Source: Geodermatophilaceae bacterium (lineage in GTDB: Bacteria > Actinomycetota > Actinomycetes > Mycobacteriales > Geodermatophilaceae). From it: a stretch of DNA of 14,726 bases. This document shows, piece by piece, positions 14,655 through 14,726 of this stretch; position 1 is the first letter of the stretch, and each line of letters opens with the position of its first letter. Made by a program: the position numbers and the translations under genes. Below the pieces are notes generated by a model. The model saw only the letters and a program-made list of their open reading frames with translations. It ran no database searches and was not told where the DNA came from. Where the stretch lies: positions 1 through 14,726 of the forward strand of contig JACCQS010000325.1 of NCBI GenBank assembly GCA_013814015.1, written 5' to 3'.

Positions 14655-14685
14655 TCCCACGATCAACGCAGGTCCCCTTCGAGGC
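14621..14685 (+). promoter_or_regulatory. attenuator: competing anti-antiterminator and antiterminator stems
   Basis: GGCGG (14622-14626) pairs with CCGCC (14631-14635) across a TATT loop, extendable by a G-U pair to 14621/14636. GCCTCGAAG (14633-14641) pairs perfectly with CTTCGAGGC (14677-14685); between these arms TTGATC (14651-14656) pairs with GATCAA (14661-14666), giving a nested stem over the uORF stop. The second arm takes up 14682-14685, the foot of the terminator stem, so the antiterminator and terminator cannot form together. A ribosome at the stop codon (14652-14654) would cover part of the 14633-14641 arm and free the terminator. Confidence 0.65.
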
Positions 14686-14717
14686 CGCGAATCCCACCCG
14701 GGATTCGCGGCCTTTTT
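14682..14717 (+). terminator. intrinsic (Rho-independent) terminator of the leader
   Basis: A perfect 14-bp stem, AGGCCGCGAATCCC (14682-14695) with GGGATTCGCGGCCT (14700-14713), a 4-nt loop ACCC and a five-T tract (14713-14717). This is the clearest intrinsic terminator in the window. Its position 28 nt after the uORF stop, and its overlap with an upstream antiterminator arm, suggest conditional rather than constitutive termination. Confidence 0.9.
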
Positions 14718-14726
14718 CATTTCCCG

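Overview
This window is chromosomal DNA from a high-GC Gram-positive bacterium (Actinomycetes). The evidence is strong G/C bias at third codon positions, frequent GTG starts, ATGA/GTGA gene overlaps, a mycoredoxin with a CGYC active site, a UvrD2-type helicase with an HRDC domain, and transmembrane Hanks-type kinases with FHA partners. I cannot name the genus. I see no tRNA, rRNA, insertion sequence, phage gene or CRISPR array, and no gene-free stretch longer than 300 bases. Coding is dense throughout.

Layout from left to right. (1) 1-1135, minus strand: an epoxide-hydrolase-like alpha/beta hydrolase coupled by ATGA to a GNAT acetyltransferase that runs off the left edge. (2) 1286-3148, plus: a one-TM receptor Ser/Thr protein kinase with a Pro-rich juxtamembrane linker and a four-cysteine extracellular domain. 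(3) 3135-7236, minus: a four-gene unit converging on the kinase. In transcription order it encodes a Rossmann-fold flavoprotein-like oxidoreductase, a four-TM membrane protein, a zinc-ribbon/FHA protein and a soluble pseudokinase. Its last gene overlaps the kinase tail to tail by 14 bp. (4) 7311-8261, plus: a DUF2510/one-TM protein divergent from that unit. (5) 8281-11932, plus: two M16 peptidase-family genes (one with HxxEH, one without) and nudC, each junction an ATGA overlap. (6) 11961-12206, minus: mycoredoxin. (7) 12349-14382, plus: uvrD2. (8) 14383-14726, plus: a leader with a promoter, a 60-codon ORF with a near-perfect Shine-Dalgarno, and a strong intrinsic terminator at the window edge.

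Two parts deserve most attention. First, the last 340 bases look like a complete ribosome-controlled transcription attenuator. Three mutually exclusive stems (14621-14636, 14633-14685, 14682-14713) surround the stop codon of the small ORF. In mycobacteria and related actinobacteria whiB7 (antibiotic-resistance regulator) follows uvrD2 and is controlled by a uORF/terminator leader, so whiB7 probably begins just past the right edge. That gene is not in the window. Second, the kinase/pseudokinase/FHA neighbourhood resembles a phospho-relay scaffold: an active receptor kinase, an inactive kinase that keeps the T-x-T activation-loop motif, and an FHA phosphothreonine reader translationally coupled to it, together with a membrane protein and a redox-type enzyme. 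A candidate SigR/SigH-type (thiol-oxidative stress) promoter sits upstream of the mycoredoxin gene.
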